Shown piece by piece: positions 7,983 to 19,651 of a stretch of 45,621 nt of DNA. Position 1 is the first letter of the stretch, and each line of letters begins with the position of its first letter. The DNA is from JAYUDN01 sp043739785. Its GTDB lineage: Bacteria > Patescibacteriota > Gracilibacteria > BD1-5 > UBA2023. The DNA lies in the NCBI GenBank assembly GCA_043739785.1, contig JAYUDN010000010.1, positions 1-45,621 of the forward strand, given 5' to 3'. The notes under the pieces were generated by a model. The model saw nothing but the letters and a program-made list of their open reading frames with translations. It did not search any database and was not told the DNA's origin. The position numbers were made by a program, and so were the translations under genes.

Positions 7983-9284
7983 CTATATCTTCTCCTTCCC
8001 TCCTATATAATTCCTGAGTACTTTCGGGACGGTAATGGTAGCGTCCGCATTCTGATAGTTCTCCATGATCGCGACGAGGGCGCGTCCACAGGCGAAAGCG
8101 GTCGCATCGTTCGTATGGATGAGTTCTACATCGCCTGAAGTCCGACGAACTCGTGTTTGTAATCTTCTTGCCTGGTAGTCCGTCATATAGTCAGCCGTAT
8201 GCGTCTCACGATATTTCTGCTGACCAGGAAGCCATGCTTCTATATCACTTCATTTTGCATTCGGTTTTCCGATATCGAAGGTACATTTCTGGAGCTTCTG
8301 ATAGGGAATCTCGAGCTGTTGCATGAGGTACTCTTGGAGTCCAGCAAAGAGGAGGTGTTCATCGTGTGAAGTCTCTGCGACAGAGAATGACTCCATCTCG
8401 AGTTTATCGAACTGGTGCATACGGATGATCCCTTCCATATCTTTCCCATAGGTTCCTGCTTCCCCACGGAATGAAGTCGCATATCCGAGGTATCGGACGG
8501 GCATTTCTGATTCGGCAAATATTTCTCCAGCGTGCATAGAGCCGAGGACGTGTTCGGCTGATCCCTGGAGCCAGAGGTCCTGTCCTTCGATCTTATATCG
8601 CTCTTCGCGTGGCTCGAGTCGATCCATCGCATCATAGGGAGCCGTCTTGATCATATACGGAGGAAGCACGGGGGTGAATGGCTTATTCGATACTTTGAGC
8701 TTGTGTTCGGTAATTACTTTATCGAGAACAGTGGAATCTCCGAGCGAATCCATCACCCACTGGATGAGGGCGAACTGGAGCTTCACGAGATCACCCTTCA
8801 AGTAGGCAAATCGAGAACCCGCCACATTGGCCGCGCGTTCCTTGTCGATCCATCATCGAATCTCCGCGATCTCAGCGTGATTGCGGATTGGAAAATCAAA
8901 TTCCCGAATTTTCCCCCACTGCTTCACAGTTACATTCTCCTCTTCGGTGAGTCCGATTGGAGTATCTGCGGTTGGAATATTTGGGATTTTTTTGTAGAGA
9001 GCGAGAAATTCTGTCTCCACTTCTTCGAATTCTTTTTCTCAGACTTGTATCTTCTCTTTGAACAATTTTGCTTCTTCGAGGAGTTTTGGTTCCGGTTTCC
9101 CTTTGCCCATGCTCGCAGAGAGCTCATTGCGTTTCGCACGCAGAGTATCAAGTTCTTGTCCAAGCATAAGGCGTTTCTTATCGAGTTCTATGACTCGGTC
9201 GAGGTCGACTCATTTCGTCACTTTATCATGGAGAGCCTTTCGAACGAGGTCAGGATTGGTACGGAGGATTTTGAGATCAATCAT
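7983..9284 (-). CDS. serS: Seryl-tRNA synthetase
   Basis: This 433-aa class II synthetase charges tRNA-Ser. It starts MIDLKILRTNPDLVRKAL. The N-terminal coiled-coil arm (about 30-110) contains LMLGQELDTLRAKRNELS. The catalytic core has motif 2 around YATSFRGEAGTYG (about 265) and motif 3 around AFACGRALVAIMENYQN (about 405). TGA is read as Gly in TKGVDLDR, QVGEKEF, EIRGWIDK and AKGSDIEAWLPGQ. Under the standard code the gene would be split into several pieces. Length and order of motifs are normal. The region after its 3' end is empty of clear genes. Confidence 0.97.
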
Positions 9285-9421
9285 AAAATGGAGGTTGAAT
9301 TATTGGATTACTGGGATTTTGGATTCGAAAAATCAAAAAAATCAAATGCTTTAAAGTTCAACCCAATATACAAAAATCACTTTTTTTTGCAATAGAAAGA
9401 AAGATATGATAGAGTAGGAGT

Positions 9422-9670
9422 ATGCAATTCTTCCGCCACCACTACACGCGATGGGAAATCCTCATGAAGCGAATCGAAGCGTTCTTTGTCGGGGCGGCAA
9501 TTATCCTATTCTGGCGGGGCATCTGGAACCTCGCGGATCACTACCTCTTCCCAGGTCACTCGAATCTTTCCGCCTTTGCTTCGCTCTTTATCGGGCTCGG
9601 TATCCTCATCCTCTCGAGAAACTTCGTCAATCAATTCCTCGACGAGGCCGTCGAAGAAGCTGATAAGTAA
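9422..9670 (+). CDS. Small two-helix membrane protein, 82 aa
   Basis: An N-terminal basic stretch (MQFFRHHYTRWEILMKRIEA) is followed by two hydrophobic segments (AFFVGAAIILFWRGIWNLA and AFASLFIGLGILILS) and an acidic tail (DEAVEEADK). It has no TGA codon. A TTGCAA...TATGAT promoter lies just upstream and AGGAG lies 1-5 nt before the ATG, too close for an ordinary Shine-Dalgarno site. The stop overlaps the start of a terminator hairpin. No family recognised. Confidence 0.8.
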   Translation: MQFFRHHYTRWEILMKRIEAFFVGAAIILFWRGIWNLADHYLFPGHSNLSAFASLFIGLGILILSRNFVNQFLDEAVEEADK

Positions 9671-9697
9671 ATCCCACGAATAGGTGGGATTTTTTGA
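9669..9697 (+). terminator. Rho-independent terminator
   Basis: AAATCCCAC and GTGGGATTT form a 9-bp stem with a 6-nt loop, followed by TTTTTT. It begins at the stop codon of the small membrane protein and precedes the dnaX promoter. Confidence 0.9.
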
Positions 9698-9725
9698 TTG
9701 TATTTTCCCTATATTCTTTTATAAT
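9698..9725 (+). promoter_or_regulatory. dnaX promoter TTGTAT-16-TATAAT
   Basis: A perfect TATAAT (9720-9725) is preceded by TTGTAT with 16-nt spacing. It lies 22 nt before the TTG start chosen for dnaX and rules out a start upstream of it. Confidence 0.7.
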
Positions 9726-9747
9726 CAGTGCATTCTCATACTTTTCC

Positions 9748-11337
9748 TTGTCACTCTATACCACCTATCGCCCGAAAGATTGGGACTCTATCGTTGGTCA
9801 AGACTATACGACGACGATCCTCAGGAATGCCCTCAAACTCGATCGAGTCGGGCACGCCTATTTGTTTCATGGATCTCGCGGAACGGGAAAGACGACGAGT
9901 GCTCGCATCCTCGCGAAGGCGGTCAACTGTACCAATCTCCAGAACGGAAACCCATGTCATGAATGTGCTCACTGCAAGGCCTTCGACAATAGTACGATGC
10001 TCGATGTTATCGAGATCGATGCGGCGAGTAATACTGGAGTTGATAATATCCGAGACCTCATCGACAAAGCGCGATTCGAACCCAATCAAGGAAAGTTCAA
10101 GGTCTATATCATTGACGAGGTCCATATGCTCTCGACGGGGGCATTCAATGCACTACTGAAAATCCTCGAAGAACCACCAAAGCATGTGAAATTTATCCTT
10201 GCGACGACTGAAATAGATAAAGTCCCCGAGACAATTCGTTCACGGACTCAGCGATTTGATTTTCGAAAGATTACAGAGCCTGATATTATCGGCTATTTGG
10301 CGTATATCTGTGAGAAGGAATGAATACACGCCGAGGAAAAAGCACTTGAGCTTATCGCTCGAACGGCTCGATGAGGGATGCGCGATGCCGTGACCCTCCT
10401 CGAACAAAACCGTATCGATGACCGAGTAACCTATGAGCACGTAAAGGCAACCCTCATGATTATCGATGAAGAGCGACTCGATGCGACCATAGCAGCACTG
10501 AGAGAAGGCAATACGAAAGTACTTCTCCAAGAAATCGAAAGGCTCAGAGCGGGACATATTCACACTCGTTCCTACATCGAACAGCTCCTCTACCGACTGC
10601 GAGATATCCTGTTTGAAAATATCTCCAATACTTCTTACGAAGGGTATGATACCATTTTCCAGATTGTCATGGAAGCGCATAGCAAACTCCGATCTTTTCC
10701 TGATGGGATGATGCTGATAGAAACAACCCTTCTGAGAGCACTTAGAAAAAATGAAAACGAGGGTAATAAGACAGACGATAAGAAACAACCTAAGAAAATA
10801 GAAGTTATCAAACCAGTTGAAAAAAGTTCTCAAGAAGATAAAAAACAACCTGCCAAGACTGAGATGCAGCAAGCTCAAGAAACTATCAATTTAACAAATA
10901 TAGAACCGGAATTGAATAATAAATGAATTTCTTCTTCTATTTCTCAGGAAGCTAAAGCAGACAACAAAAACCTGGTAACAAAAGGAATGGGATCGCAAAC
11001 AGAAAACAAAAAACAAGAAACTCTGAACCTGAAACCTGAAACCTGAAACCTACAACACAATACCGTCTTCTCCTTCTCGAAGCTCCTCCAGCATCTCAAG
11101 GGAGTCAAGCCAGCACTTGTTTCGGACCTCAGAAATGCTCGGTTCGAAATCGAGGGATCCCTCATCACCTTTATCTTTCCGACCAATTGGACGCATGATC
11201 GCGTTAACACCAACACAGTAAAAAATTTCCTCTCAGAAGTCCTTACGGCTCTGTTCTGAAATGAATGGACCATCGCTTGTAAACTCGAAATTCAAGATAA
11301 ACCTCACCTCACGACGCTCGCTGATGGTATATTTTAA
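9748..11337 (+). CDS. dnaX: DNA polymerase III subunit gamma/tau
   Basis: This 529-aa clamp-loader ATPase starts SLYTTYRPKDWDSIVGQ. It has Walker A GSRGTGKTTSA (about 42-52), a zinc module of four cysteines (NCTN...PCHECAHC), Walker B VYIIDEVHMLS and sensor 1 FILATTE, in family order. ARTARGGMRDAVTLLEQ includes a Gly encoded by TGA. A Lys/Gln/Glu-rich linker (about 340-445) follows and carries an in-frame GAAACCT repeat at 11025-11055. The C-terminal stretch (about 450-529) resembles the tau tail. No ATG fits the promoter position, so the TTG at 9748 is used; an upstream non-ATG start is possible. A tau-length product is implied. Confidence 0.95.
11025..11055. repeat. Heptamer-type repeat inside dnaX linker
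   Basis: Four tandem units of GAAACCT-type sequence are read in frame as LNLKPETGNLQ, with one TGA as Gly. It falls in the unstructured linker between the ATPase/collar domains and the tau tail. Confidence 0.8.
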
Positions 11338-11352
11338 ATCCTTTTTCTTCCT

Positions 11353-12519
11353 ATGGTTCCTTTTCGCCAATCGCTCGGTATCATCTTCGCTCCCACATTT
11401 TGGAAAAAGCTTGCTTCCTTTACCCTGCTCCTATTCACAGGATGGATGCTCAGTGACTTTTTAGCATTATTTTTCATCACATTCATTTTCGCCTATATAT
11501 TTCTCGAACTCGGAGAAAACCTCGCGAAGCGAGTACATGCCTGGTGAGAGCGAGGAAAAGCAGATACTCCGCATCGACTCGCGAGAAGGTATGCCACGAC
11601 GAACATCATGGTCACGATTCTCTACTGTATATTTATCTCTATCGTGATATTTATCTTCATAAGCATCCTACCGAAAATCAAAACAGACATAACTGCCATC
11701 ATTCAAAATACGTCATCCTATGCTCAACAGGGCCAAGAATTTATCAAACGTATCGAGGATTCTACTAGCCTAGAACTTGGACTCGACGCTACCGTAGGGG
11801 AGCTTCTCAGTCGTCAGAATCTGGAATCTATCGGACAAGCCATTATTAGTCATATTACCAATGCAGGAATCGTACTGACGAAGTTTTTTATTGCAATGAT
11901 CCTCTCTTATATTTTTATTATCGAGCGAAAAAAAATCAATGATTTTCTCCAGAGAATCCGACAGGGGAATTTCTCCTTCCTCTACGATGAATGGGCAATT
12001 ATCGCACAAAAAATGTGAAAATGATTCGGACTTATCTTCAAGGCCCAGTCGATTATTGCCCTGGTGAATGCTGTATTGACTACTATTTGACTCCTCACCA
12101 TTAGTTACTTCCATGGAGGAGCATCTTTCCCCTATATTGTAACTCTCTCCCTTATCGTCTTTATCTTTGGATTTATCCCTGTATTCGGTACCTTTCTTTC
12201 AGGAATCCCTATCCTTATTATCGGCTACGGTTATGGATCTACAGGGAATGATAGCCTCCTCATTGTATCCGCTTGTGTCGCGATGATTGCCGTCGTCCAT
12301 ATCGTCGAAGCCTACTACCTCAATCCCAAGATTGTCTCCTCCTATATCCACTTTCCCGTTTTTATCACCTTTATGATCCTCCTGATTTCGGAGCATTATT
12401 TCGGACTCATCGGCCTCCTGATAGGAGTTCCTCTGTTCTCGATCCTGATTTCCTTTCTGGAAGATTTTGACCTCTATATCAACGAGGTTCGAGCCAAGTT
12501 CCGATTATTATCCAAATAG
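11353..12519 (+). CDS. AI-2E/PerM-family membrane transporter
   Basis: This 388-aa polytopic membrane protein has about eight hydrophobic segments: FTLLLFTGWMLSDFLALFF, IMVTILYCIFISIVIFIFI, a helical soluble loop (about 115-185), then IVLTKFFIAMILSYIFII. The conserved C-terminal half has TLSLIVFIFGFIPVFGTFLSG, VVHIVEAYYLNPKI and HYFGLIGLLIGVPL, the family's hallmark region. TGA is read as Gly in HAWGERGK and QKMGKGFG and around the TTIGLLT helix. Members export autoinducer-2 or act as ion/solute permeases, and the substrate is not predictable. It starts 15 nt after dnaX, probably in the same transcript. Confidence 0.92.
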
Positions 12520-12529
12520 CACCCTCTCT

Positions 12530-13504
12530 ATGTTCGATACTTCGAGGATGGAAGCATTCCTCTCTGATCAACCAGAGAATCCACTTATCGTGATCTATGG
12601 ACCGACCGCTTCAGGAAAAACTAGACTTTCGATCGATATAGCTAGCACAATCTGAGGTGAGATTATTTCTGCGGACTCGAGACAGATCTACCGCGGTCTT
12701 GATGTCGGAACGGGGAAAATCACGGAGGAAGAAATGCGAGGCATTCCTCACTATATGCTCGATATCATCACTCCTGATCGGGATTTTTCCGTAGTAGAAT
12801 ACAGAGACATGGCTCATCCAATCCTCGAGGATATATGGAAACGAGGTAAACTTCCTATCATCTGTGGGGGAACCTGACTCTATATCGATAGTCTCATCTA
12901 TGAGCGGAGTTTCCCGAACATCCCTCCCGATAGAGCACGGAGAAAAGAACTGGAAGAAATCGCTCGAGTGCAATGAAATGAAGCGGTCTGGGGTATCCTT
13001 GCTCGGAAAGATCCTGACTATGCCAAAGCACTTCATCCAAATAATCTGAACTATGTCATGCGTGCCATCGAGGTCTTCGAGGCGACCGGATCCTCAAAAT
13101 CACTCATTCAAGATATCCCGACCCTCAAATACCCGACCCTCTTCCTTACACCGTACGAAGAATCAGAATTCATACCAGAGCTATGATCTTCTCCTTCAAA
13201 AGCTGAAAGAAAAATCAGAAAACTCCGTGTTCCTCCTGAACGAGAAATCCTCTATAGAAAAATAGATGAGCGAATCGACGAGATGTTTTCTCATTGACTC
13301 GTAGAAGAAGTATGATACAATATAAGGGAATATTGAGCACATTGCCCAGGACTCAAAACTATTGGATACGCGGAAATCGTCGACTCCCTGGAGTGAAAGA
13401 CTTCTCTCGAAGAAGCAATCAACCTCGTCAAACAACACAATCGCAACTACGCGAAACGTCAAATAACCTGGAATAAAAAGTATGCATGGTGCCTTACCCC
13501 TTAG
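12530..13504 (+). CDS. miaA: tRNA dimethylallyltransferase
   Basis: This 324-aa enzyme adds a dimethylallyl group to A37 of tRNAs reading UNN codons. Motifs are P-loop IYGPTASGKT (about 22-31), IISADSRQIYRGLDVGTGK, PIICGGTGLYIDSL and GLKTIGYAEIV near the C-terminus, with KRQITWNKK at the end. Eight TGA codons are read as Gly; one encodes the second Gly of GGTG, an invariant position. Under the standard code the gene appears as unrelated fragments. It starts 10 nt after the permease stop and is followed 19 nt later by the 253-aa unknown gene, suggesting one operon from dnaX onward. Confidence 0.96.
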
Positions 13505-13523
13505 GGCGGATACTCATCCTGTC

Positions 13524-14285
13524 ATGAATCTAATGAGCATAAGGGCTTTCCGTTCACTGAGAGTACCTGAATGAACTGCAGTTTCTTTCGAGAATTTATA
13601 CGAACTTCATTGAGGTATTGTTACCTGATTGTTACATTGATATAGTCGCAAGTTGTTTAATGCGTACTTCAATAACATAAGCCATGATACTGAACTTCCT
13701 GAATTCGAAAAGGCAGTACAATCGCTGGTAATACTTGAGACAAATGTTTGGAAAAGATTTATCAATATACCAGATTTTCAAAAATGAGCTGACAGTTTTA
13801 GATATGAACTAGAATCTCAAAATGAACAGCAGATTGAACATAAAAATGCTATTTATGTATATTTTCTCCGGAGAGGTATAGTTTCTATACTTTCTGAACT
13901 CTACGATCCTTCTAAGGATAAATATAGCACTTGAGAAGCCATGAAGACAGGATTAATTCTATTCGAACTCGCTAGTAAACTAGGCTTCCGTTTATTTTCT
14001 GATTTACTCATAAAAACTCCCATTAACTCAATTGAAGAGATGAAACGTAGGCTCTATAAACAATACTATAGGATTGAAGGTTTTGAGGACTATGGAAATC
14101 TAGTAACTCAAATTTGAGAGAGAGTAAAATGAATAAAACCCATAATAACAATCGAATCGGAAGTAATAGGAAAAGAAGTACAGGAAGTAATAGCTAAGAT
14201 TTTTGGTATTGAATCCATACAGTCAGAAATTGAAGTTCCTACAGTTTGAAAAATTATGCGAGGGTCGCGATATTTTTCGGATTAA
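13524..14285 (+). CDS. Hypothetical protein, 253 aa (visible only under table 25)
   Basis: The standard code shows no ORF here. With nine TGA codons as Gly, a 254-codon frame runs from ATG 13524 to TAA 14283. It begins MNLMSIRAFRSLRVPEGTAV and ends GKIMRGSRYFSD. Likely mostly helical, with no signal peptide or clear membrane helix; a charged C-terminal stretch has ESEVIGKEVQEVIAKIFGIE. It follows miaA by 19 nt. Possible -10 TACTCA lies 7 nt before the ATG. No family recognised, and there are no cysteine or catalytic motifs. Confidence 0.75.
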
Positions 14286-14363
14286 ACCTTTTGGGGTTTA
14301 TGGGATAAGAGTATTATTGCATTTCCATTTTTGATATAAAGCCACTTAAGCAAGGAAGATAAC

Positions 14364-15878
14364 CTAAGCTATCTCATACCTCAAATTATCCACATCCCCC
14401 GCTCCGAGTAATAGAATAACACTGGAGTTGGGATTTTTGGTATCGTACTCTTCTATACGAAGTGCGGTATTTTCGAGTCCGAGACCATTGGCCACATTTG
14501 GCTGATGCTCGGCAATATGAGTGATCAGCTTCTCCGTCGTCATCCATTCGACGTCTTCTTGTTTATCGCGAGAGAAGTAGATATTCGGGATGACGAGGGT
14601 ATCTGCAGAACCGAAGGCAGAGGAAAACTCTTCGAGGAGTTCACGGGTTCGAGAATACTGGTGAGGTTGGAAAACAACATAGAGTTTTTTTTCTGGATAC
14701 TTTCCTTTGATCGCTCTGAGGGTCGGGATAATCTCAGATGGATGATGCCCATAGTCCGACATCAGGATATTTCCATGCTTCGTCGTTCGGATAATCTCAC
14801 TACGCCTCCAGGATCCCTGATAATTATCCAATTTTTGAACCATAAATGTATCTTCTAATCCGCAGAGCTTGCCGGCAGTAAAGGCGAGATACGCATCCTG
14901 TAGGAGGTGATCTCCTGGTACCTGAAGGTGGAGTTCAGGGAGCGGCATCTCCTTTTCGATCGTATAGATCTTCTTCTCGCCACAGCAGAGCTCCTCTACT
15001 CGAGGGTAGTAGGTGATGGCTGGTTTGCTGGTGTATTGGTTTTTTGGTGTATTGGTTTTTTGGTGTGTTAGTTTGTTGGTTTTTTGGTGAACTCCGTTTT
15101 CTCAAGAAACTTCAAACCTTCAACCTTCAACCTTCAACCTTCAACTCGAAACGATTATCTTCTTCTCTTCTGGGATATTGAGTTTTTGTGAGTTTTCATC
15201 ATCCGCGGAGATAATAACAAATCCACTCGTCTGATCCACTATAGACTGGAATGCTGATATATAGTCATCTAAACCTTTATAGTAGTCGAGGTGATCCAAG
15301 TCGATATTGGTGATGATCGTGATATAGGGCTGGTACTGGAGAAAGGATCGTTTGTATTCACACGCTTCGATGACGAAGTAGTCGGAAGGTTCGTGGTAGA
15401 AATTGGTATTTCCGAGCTGAGGGACCTGCGTTCCGACGATCGCAGAGACTCAGAGTGGAGATCCTGCCATCATTGTAGCGAGCATGGCTGTCGTAGTTGA
15501 CTTCCCATGAGAGCCCGTGACGGCGATTCATTTTTTCGGATTAAAAACCTCACCTAGTGCGACCGGATAAGAAATATGCCTGATTCCAAGTTCTCGAGCT
15601 CGTGAGAGTTCGGCATTGGCATAGATCTGTGCTTCTGGAGGTAGATCTGGCTTCGTAATAATAGCCTCAGAATAGATCACGAGGTCGGTGTTTTCTGGAA
15701 GATTCGACGCGCGGTGACCGACCGAAATGTCCATCCCTTCATTTCTGAGCGTCTCGAGAAATACAGAATCAGATCCATCTGAACCAGAAATAGTATATCC
15801 GTTGCTCTGGTAGTACCGGGCGAGGGCCGAAGCGCCTATACCACCGATACCGATGACATGAAGGTAATATGGTTTCAT
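14364..15878 (-). CDS. murC: UDP-N-acetylmuramate--L-alanine ligase
   Basis: This 504-aa Mur ligase adds L-Ala to UDP-MurNAc in peptidoglycan synthesis. The N-terminal domain has HVIGIGGIGASALARY. The ATP loop is GIAVTGSHGKSTTTAML (about 117-133), whose first Gly is TGA. ACEYKRSFLQYQP and NIDLDHLDYY mark the central domain. LQVPGDHLLQDAYLA and DYGHHPSEI, FQPHQYSRT mark the C-terminal domain. Residues about 246-290 are low-complexity sequence encoded by tandem repeats (15018-15144), in frame at the end of the central domain. Without UGA=Gly the gene would look broken inside this tract. ATG 15878 is the natural start. The enzyme is probably intact; the effect of the insert is unknown. Confidence 0.95.
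15018..15144. repeat. Tandem short repeats inside murC
   Basis: Two repeat classes abut: a tract built from GGTGTATTGGTTTTTT-like units and four copies of the heptamer CTTCAAC. On the murC strand they read as GGTTGAA heptamers followed by ACCAAAAAACCAAYA words. The whole tract keeps the murC frame. Confidence 0.9.
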
Positions 15879-15920
15879 ATATCCAATCTATCGATTTTCC
15901 TGGGGAAATCTAGTCAATAA

Positions 15921-16586
15921 TTATTTTTCTTTCACGTGGTACATATACATATATACGAGGAGGAAAAAACTCCCGTAGAGAAAGACGAACTGGACAAGAC
16001 CCATCGCACCAGCTTCAAAGAGACGACTCGCAGCAAGTCGATCGGGATCTGCGATATTCCAAACTTGACCATTCGAAATAACCATACTAAAGGCCTCTCT
16101 CATGAGATTGATAGGGTCGCGAATCACATCCCATGAATTAAATCTGAGAAACCTTCCGAGATAAACACCCACCATGGAAAGCATTACTACTGACATGATA
16201 ATAAGCCATCATAATTTTTTATGGAAACGAATATTCATATATCGGTGGACCAATTCCATCGAAGCATACGCGGAAACCATTCCAGCGAAAGCCATCGAGG
16301 TAATGAAGAGAATATCATAGTACACCATTTCCGGGGAATCTGAAAGGTGGACGAAATCAGTCAAAATATAAAAACTATTCGGGAGAAAGAGAATCCAGAA
16401 AGCAAAAGCAATCCAGCGATACCACCCCTTCCAGCTCACAAACCAACCCGCCATAAAGTATGGCATAAAGGCGAGGATAAGATTCCAGATAAGATCGGAA
16501 AGATCAAAGGATCCCGCCATAAATATACGAATCAGTCCGAGGATTCCGGCGTAGGTACAGAGAACAAAGAAAGCTGGTAAATGCAT
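15921..16586 (-). CDS. DUF1361 membrane protein
   Basis: This 221-aa protein has six or seven predicted membrane segments. DLIWNLILAFMPYFMAGWF, FWILFLPNSFYILTDFVHL and VYYDILFITSMAFAGMV match the DUF1361 pattern (N-L-x-L-A-x-x-P, LPN-x-Y-x-x-TD). TGA is read as Gly in KKLGWLIIM, joining two halves. Function of the family is unknown. It sits 42 nt upstream of murC in the opposite sense of transcription order on the same strand, so the two could be co-transcribed (DUF1361 first, then murC). Confidence 0.88.
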
Positions 16587-16753
16587 AGGGTATGATGAAC
16601 GAGTAGAATCAGGATAGAGAATAATAGATGCTCGGATGATGGGTATTATCTACTTTCTAAAGCGAGAAAGGATGTCGAATTTTATAGAAACTAGGACAAT
16701 CGAAAGAACGTGATTTATCATAATGAGAATGCCTATAAAATCAAAATATTCTA

Positions 16754-18250
16754 TTATTTTTTTATGCCAGAAAGTGTCATCGAGAACCAGTCTGTTGGAT
16801 GCTTCCCAAGGAAGGCTTGTTCAAAGTGAAGTTTGTACTTCTTATACACCAGATCATGATTGAGAAAATTGGCTCCGAGTGATACCCAGAGTCGGTACAT
16901 GGTATCGGGATTGAGTCGATGCCAGAAGCTCGAGTAAAGGTCCTGTCGTCCCTCGTAGAAATCGACGATATCTCCAAGATAGTAGGTTTCATCAGTACGA
17001 ATCCCCTCTTGAAATGACTCTTCATGAAAAACAATACTCGAAAATGAATACGTAAATACCTTCGTGGAGTCAGTCCCGACAATGGCTATTCGATAGTTTC
17101 TATCTGGGTTTTTATAGAGTGCCTCTCGAATATTTCCAAGAGATGATGCGGTAAAAAATGGAAGGAGTCGATAGTTGAGGAGAGAAAGTATCATATTTTC
17201 TGATTCCTGAGTCCAGGGTAAATGTGAGATTAAGGGCCCATTACTGTACTTTCTTAATTCTGGTGTATCCAGGGTATTCTGGAGTTCTATTCGATCAAGA
17301 GTACCGATAGGACACTCTTTTCGACCATTTATAAAACTATTATTGTTTATTTCATAGATTCTTCCGGGAATGAGAGCCTTCTGTGCGAACTCAAAACCAT
17401 GTGATTTCGCGAGTCCGACTTCCCGATCGACGACCTCGTCGAGTGGAAGTATATTCATCCCGGCGAGTCATTCAGAAAAGGCGAGAGGATAGCAAATCCC
17501 CTGCCCGATATATCCCCGTATGAATCCTGGGATTTCTAAAAAATTGGGTACAGATTCGTAGTCTTCGAATTCCCATTTCGCATATCCCCAGGTCATTTCT
17601 TCTCGTCGAGTATGGAGGTATTCATTCCTCCACTTGAGTCGTTCGGTGGGAGGGGGATCCAGGAGTCTCAGATTCCCTTCGAGTTCATTGCGAGAAGCGA
17701 GATAACAGACAGTTTCATACGACTTACGAGTAAAGTGCCGGTAGAGGTACCGATATGCAGCCTCGGTATCAGGTAGGAGGGTATCGATTTCCGCGAAGAG
17801 GAGCTCATGATCATTCGCAACTGAGAGCATCATCACATCGTCTTCATTGGTGACGTCCTCACCTTCGAGTGCAATAGCTGTGATTTCAAGTCCTCTCCAA
17901 AGAAGTGTCGTCTTATTTCTCAGGTATCGGATCTCCGCCTTCGGGAGGTACTGACGAAAGAGTGGATCGAGATATTCGAGTGTTTCGGCGAGTAATAGAA
18001 CCGGATTCGCCCATTTATAGATTTCTAGGAGGGTGTAGGGATCCAGGTGATCGGTGTGCGAATGAGATATGTAGATCGCATCGATGCTCGAGAGTTTCTC
18101 GGGATCAAGATGGACCTTGACGGTTCGCTCCATCAGATCTCCGATGACAAAATCTGAGAGCCAGCTATCGACCAAGATGCGGATCATCTGTCCTTCTCGA
18201 TTCTCGATATCAAGCAAAAACTCGGTATGTCCAAGGGGGATGATTTTCAT
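16754..18250 (-). CDS. MBL-fold metallo-hydrolase, 498 aa
   Basis: The N-terminal domain is a metallo-beta-lactamase fold of the UlaG/NAPE-PLD-like type: ILVDSWLSDF, then YISHSHTDHLDPYTLLEI (about 60-77) with the H-x-H-x-D-H metal-binding motif, and IALEGEDV further on. The C-terminal half (about 260-498) is not recognised; it has VGLAKSHGFEFAQ and a mixed alpha/beta look. One TGA read as Gly (AFSEGLAGMN) joins two ORFs of 260 and 234 codons that would otherwise look like separate genes. A TTGTTT-16-TATTGT promoter ends 7 nt before ATG 18250. Substrate unknown. Confidence 0.85.
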
Positions 18251-18257
18251 AGAAATT

Positions 18258-18285
18258 ACAATATCTGAAATCTACTGGAAAACAA
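18258..18285 (-). promoter_or_regulatory. Promoter TTGTTT-16-TATTGT, leaderless spacing
   Basis: The -10 (18263-18258, minus strand) is only 7 nt from ATG 18250, so the mRNA would start at or next to the start codon. Confidence 0.6.
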
Positions 18286-18367
18286 GAAGGAATACATACA
18301 AATTCAATTATTGTAAGTTAGCATATTCCCTATATTGACTCATCCCGTACCCTTATAGGAGGTTGTT

Positions 18368-19651
18368 TTAGTTTGGTGCAATACTTGGTAGTGGATTCTC
18401 TTCAAGGTATTTTTTGAGTGCCATTTGTACTACTAGAAGTGGAGTATCAACAGTATCGGCATAATCCTCGATGATGGTAAGTAAGCGTATACAATTCGTC
18501 TGAAAATCGCCTATCTCATTTTTTCGAGAAATAAGTCGAGAAAATACTGCCCAATGATATTTATCTGAGTGAAAATCAAACTTATCACAAACCTCACTCC
18601 AAGAAAAATTATTCACATCAATATCTCCTGATGCGATAAGAGAAGATAACCCGCTTAATAGCGGCGTCAGCACGTCTTGTCGAAAACTTCCATCACCAGC
18701 ACTTCTCTTTTCTTTTGCCGTATTTTTATACCCTGAGCTCACATCCCGAATTTGATTCAGTAATAATCAGATATATTGAATATACCTTTCTGTATCAGCA
18801 TTTCTTGTTGTAGAAACTTGTAGACCATCGGAAGCATAAACTTCCCGGGCAGCGATAGGAATATCTCGATATGATGGATTCGCCAGTAATATTTCTACTC
18901 TATTTTTCAGATCTTGAATTAGGTCAATATTTGGGAAGTCTCGTAGTCTACTAAGAATTTGCTTCAATTCTCAGTTTTTCGGTTGAGTACCGGACTCAAT
19001 ATTTCTGACACGAACCTGTATTTTTCATATAACTCCTTCTGATAAAGAAAGCTCTCATGGGGATGATCGGTAATTGATTCCTGAATCAATATCTGTGTCA
19101 GCAGTAAGAAGGGTAAATCGGTTAATGGGGGGTTGAGTATGTCTTGAGGCTAGAACTGTTGCGTTGACTGAATCGACTATTCTATTAATTCAGGTAGTAA
19201 AGAAATTTATACGTTTCTGGTATATTCATGTAATTCGCGGATATAGAATATCTATTCAATCTAAGCACTTGCTTTTTAGGTAATCAAAGCCTTTCTTTTC
19301 AGATTCTTCTATACCGTCTAGTAAATTAGCGATTTCTTGTTGTTCTATTGTGGAAAGAAATGAGCCTCTAAATTGATCAAGGTTTTGGGAAAATGCCAAT
19401 AAATCCCTCCGCTGTTTACTAGTAATACACGTGACGTCTAAAAGTTTTTTGATAGTTTCAGAGTAGGAAATATATTGAATAATCCAGTGTCGATTATAGA
19501 GTTTAACCCACCTACGAATTTCATTCACTGTGAAAACTTTTATCCGTGTCTCGCTCGTGATAAACAATCCTACCAATACCGTTAACGCCTTACTTTTTGG
19601 GGCTATGATACTAGATGGAATAATTCAAGAAATCGCGCGACCAAATAACAT
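18368..19651 (-). CDS. Hypothetical protein, 427 aa, possible XRE-like HTH
   Basis: Five or more TGA codons read as Gly join three standard-code ORFs into one frame from ATG 19651 (MLFGRAISGIIPSSIIAPKS) to TAA 18368. The N-terminus is mildly hydrophobic. Residues about 188-222 (LSLSEGVIGKIQ, VRNIESGTQPKNGEL) have the I-E-S-G-x-x-P pattern of a Cro/XRE helix-turn-helix, which is only suggestive. The rest is helical and charged, ending KKYLEENPLPSIAPN. A TTGACA at 19706-19701 (minus strand) upstream could be its -35. Function unknown; a regulator is one possibility. Confidence 0.7.

Noticed and set aside
7798..8010. A 70-codon + strand ORF before the serS 3' end
   Set aside because: It overlaps serS, shows no motif, signal peptide or promoter, and its composition is that of AT-rich intergenic DNA.
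8703..9395. A 230-codon + strand ORF
   Set aside because: It lies fully antisense to serS, whose motifs are unambiguous; its composition is what serS codons produce on the opposite strand.
12530..13504. miaA as a pseudogene with many stops
   Set aside because: All eight in-frame stops are TGA, none is TAA or TAG, and each falls where glycine fits; decay would give mixed stop types and frameshifts.
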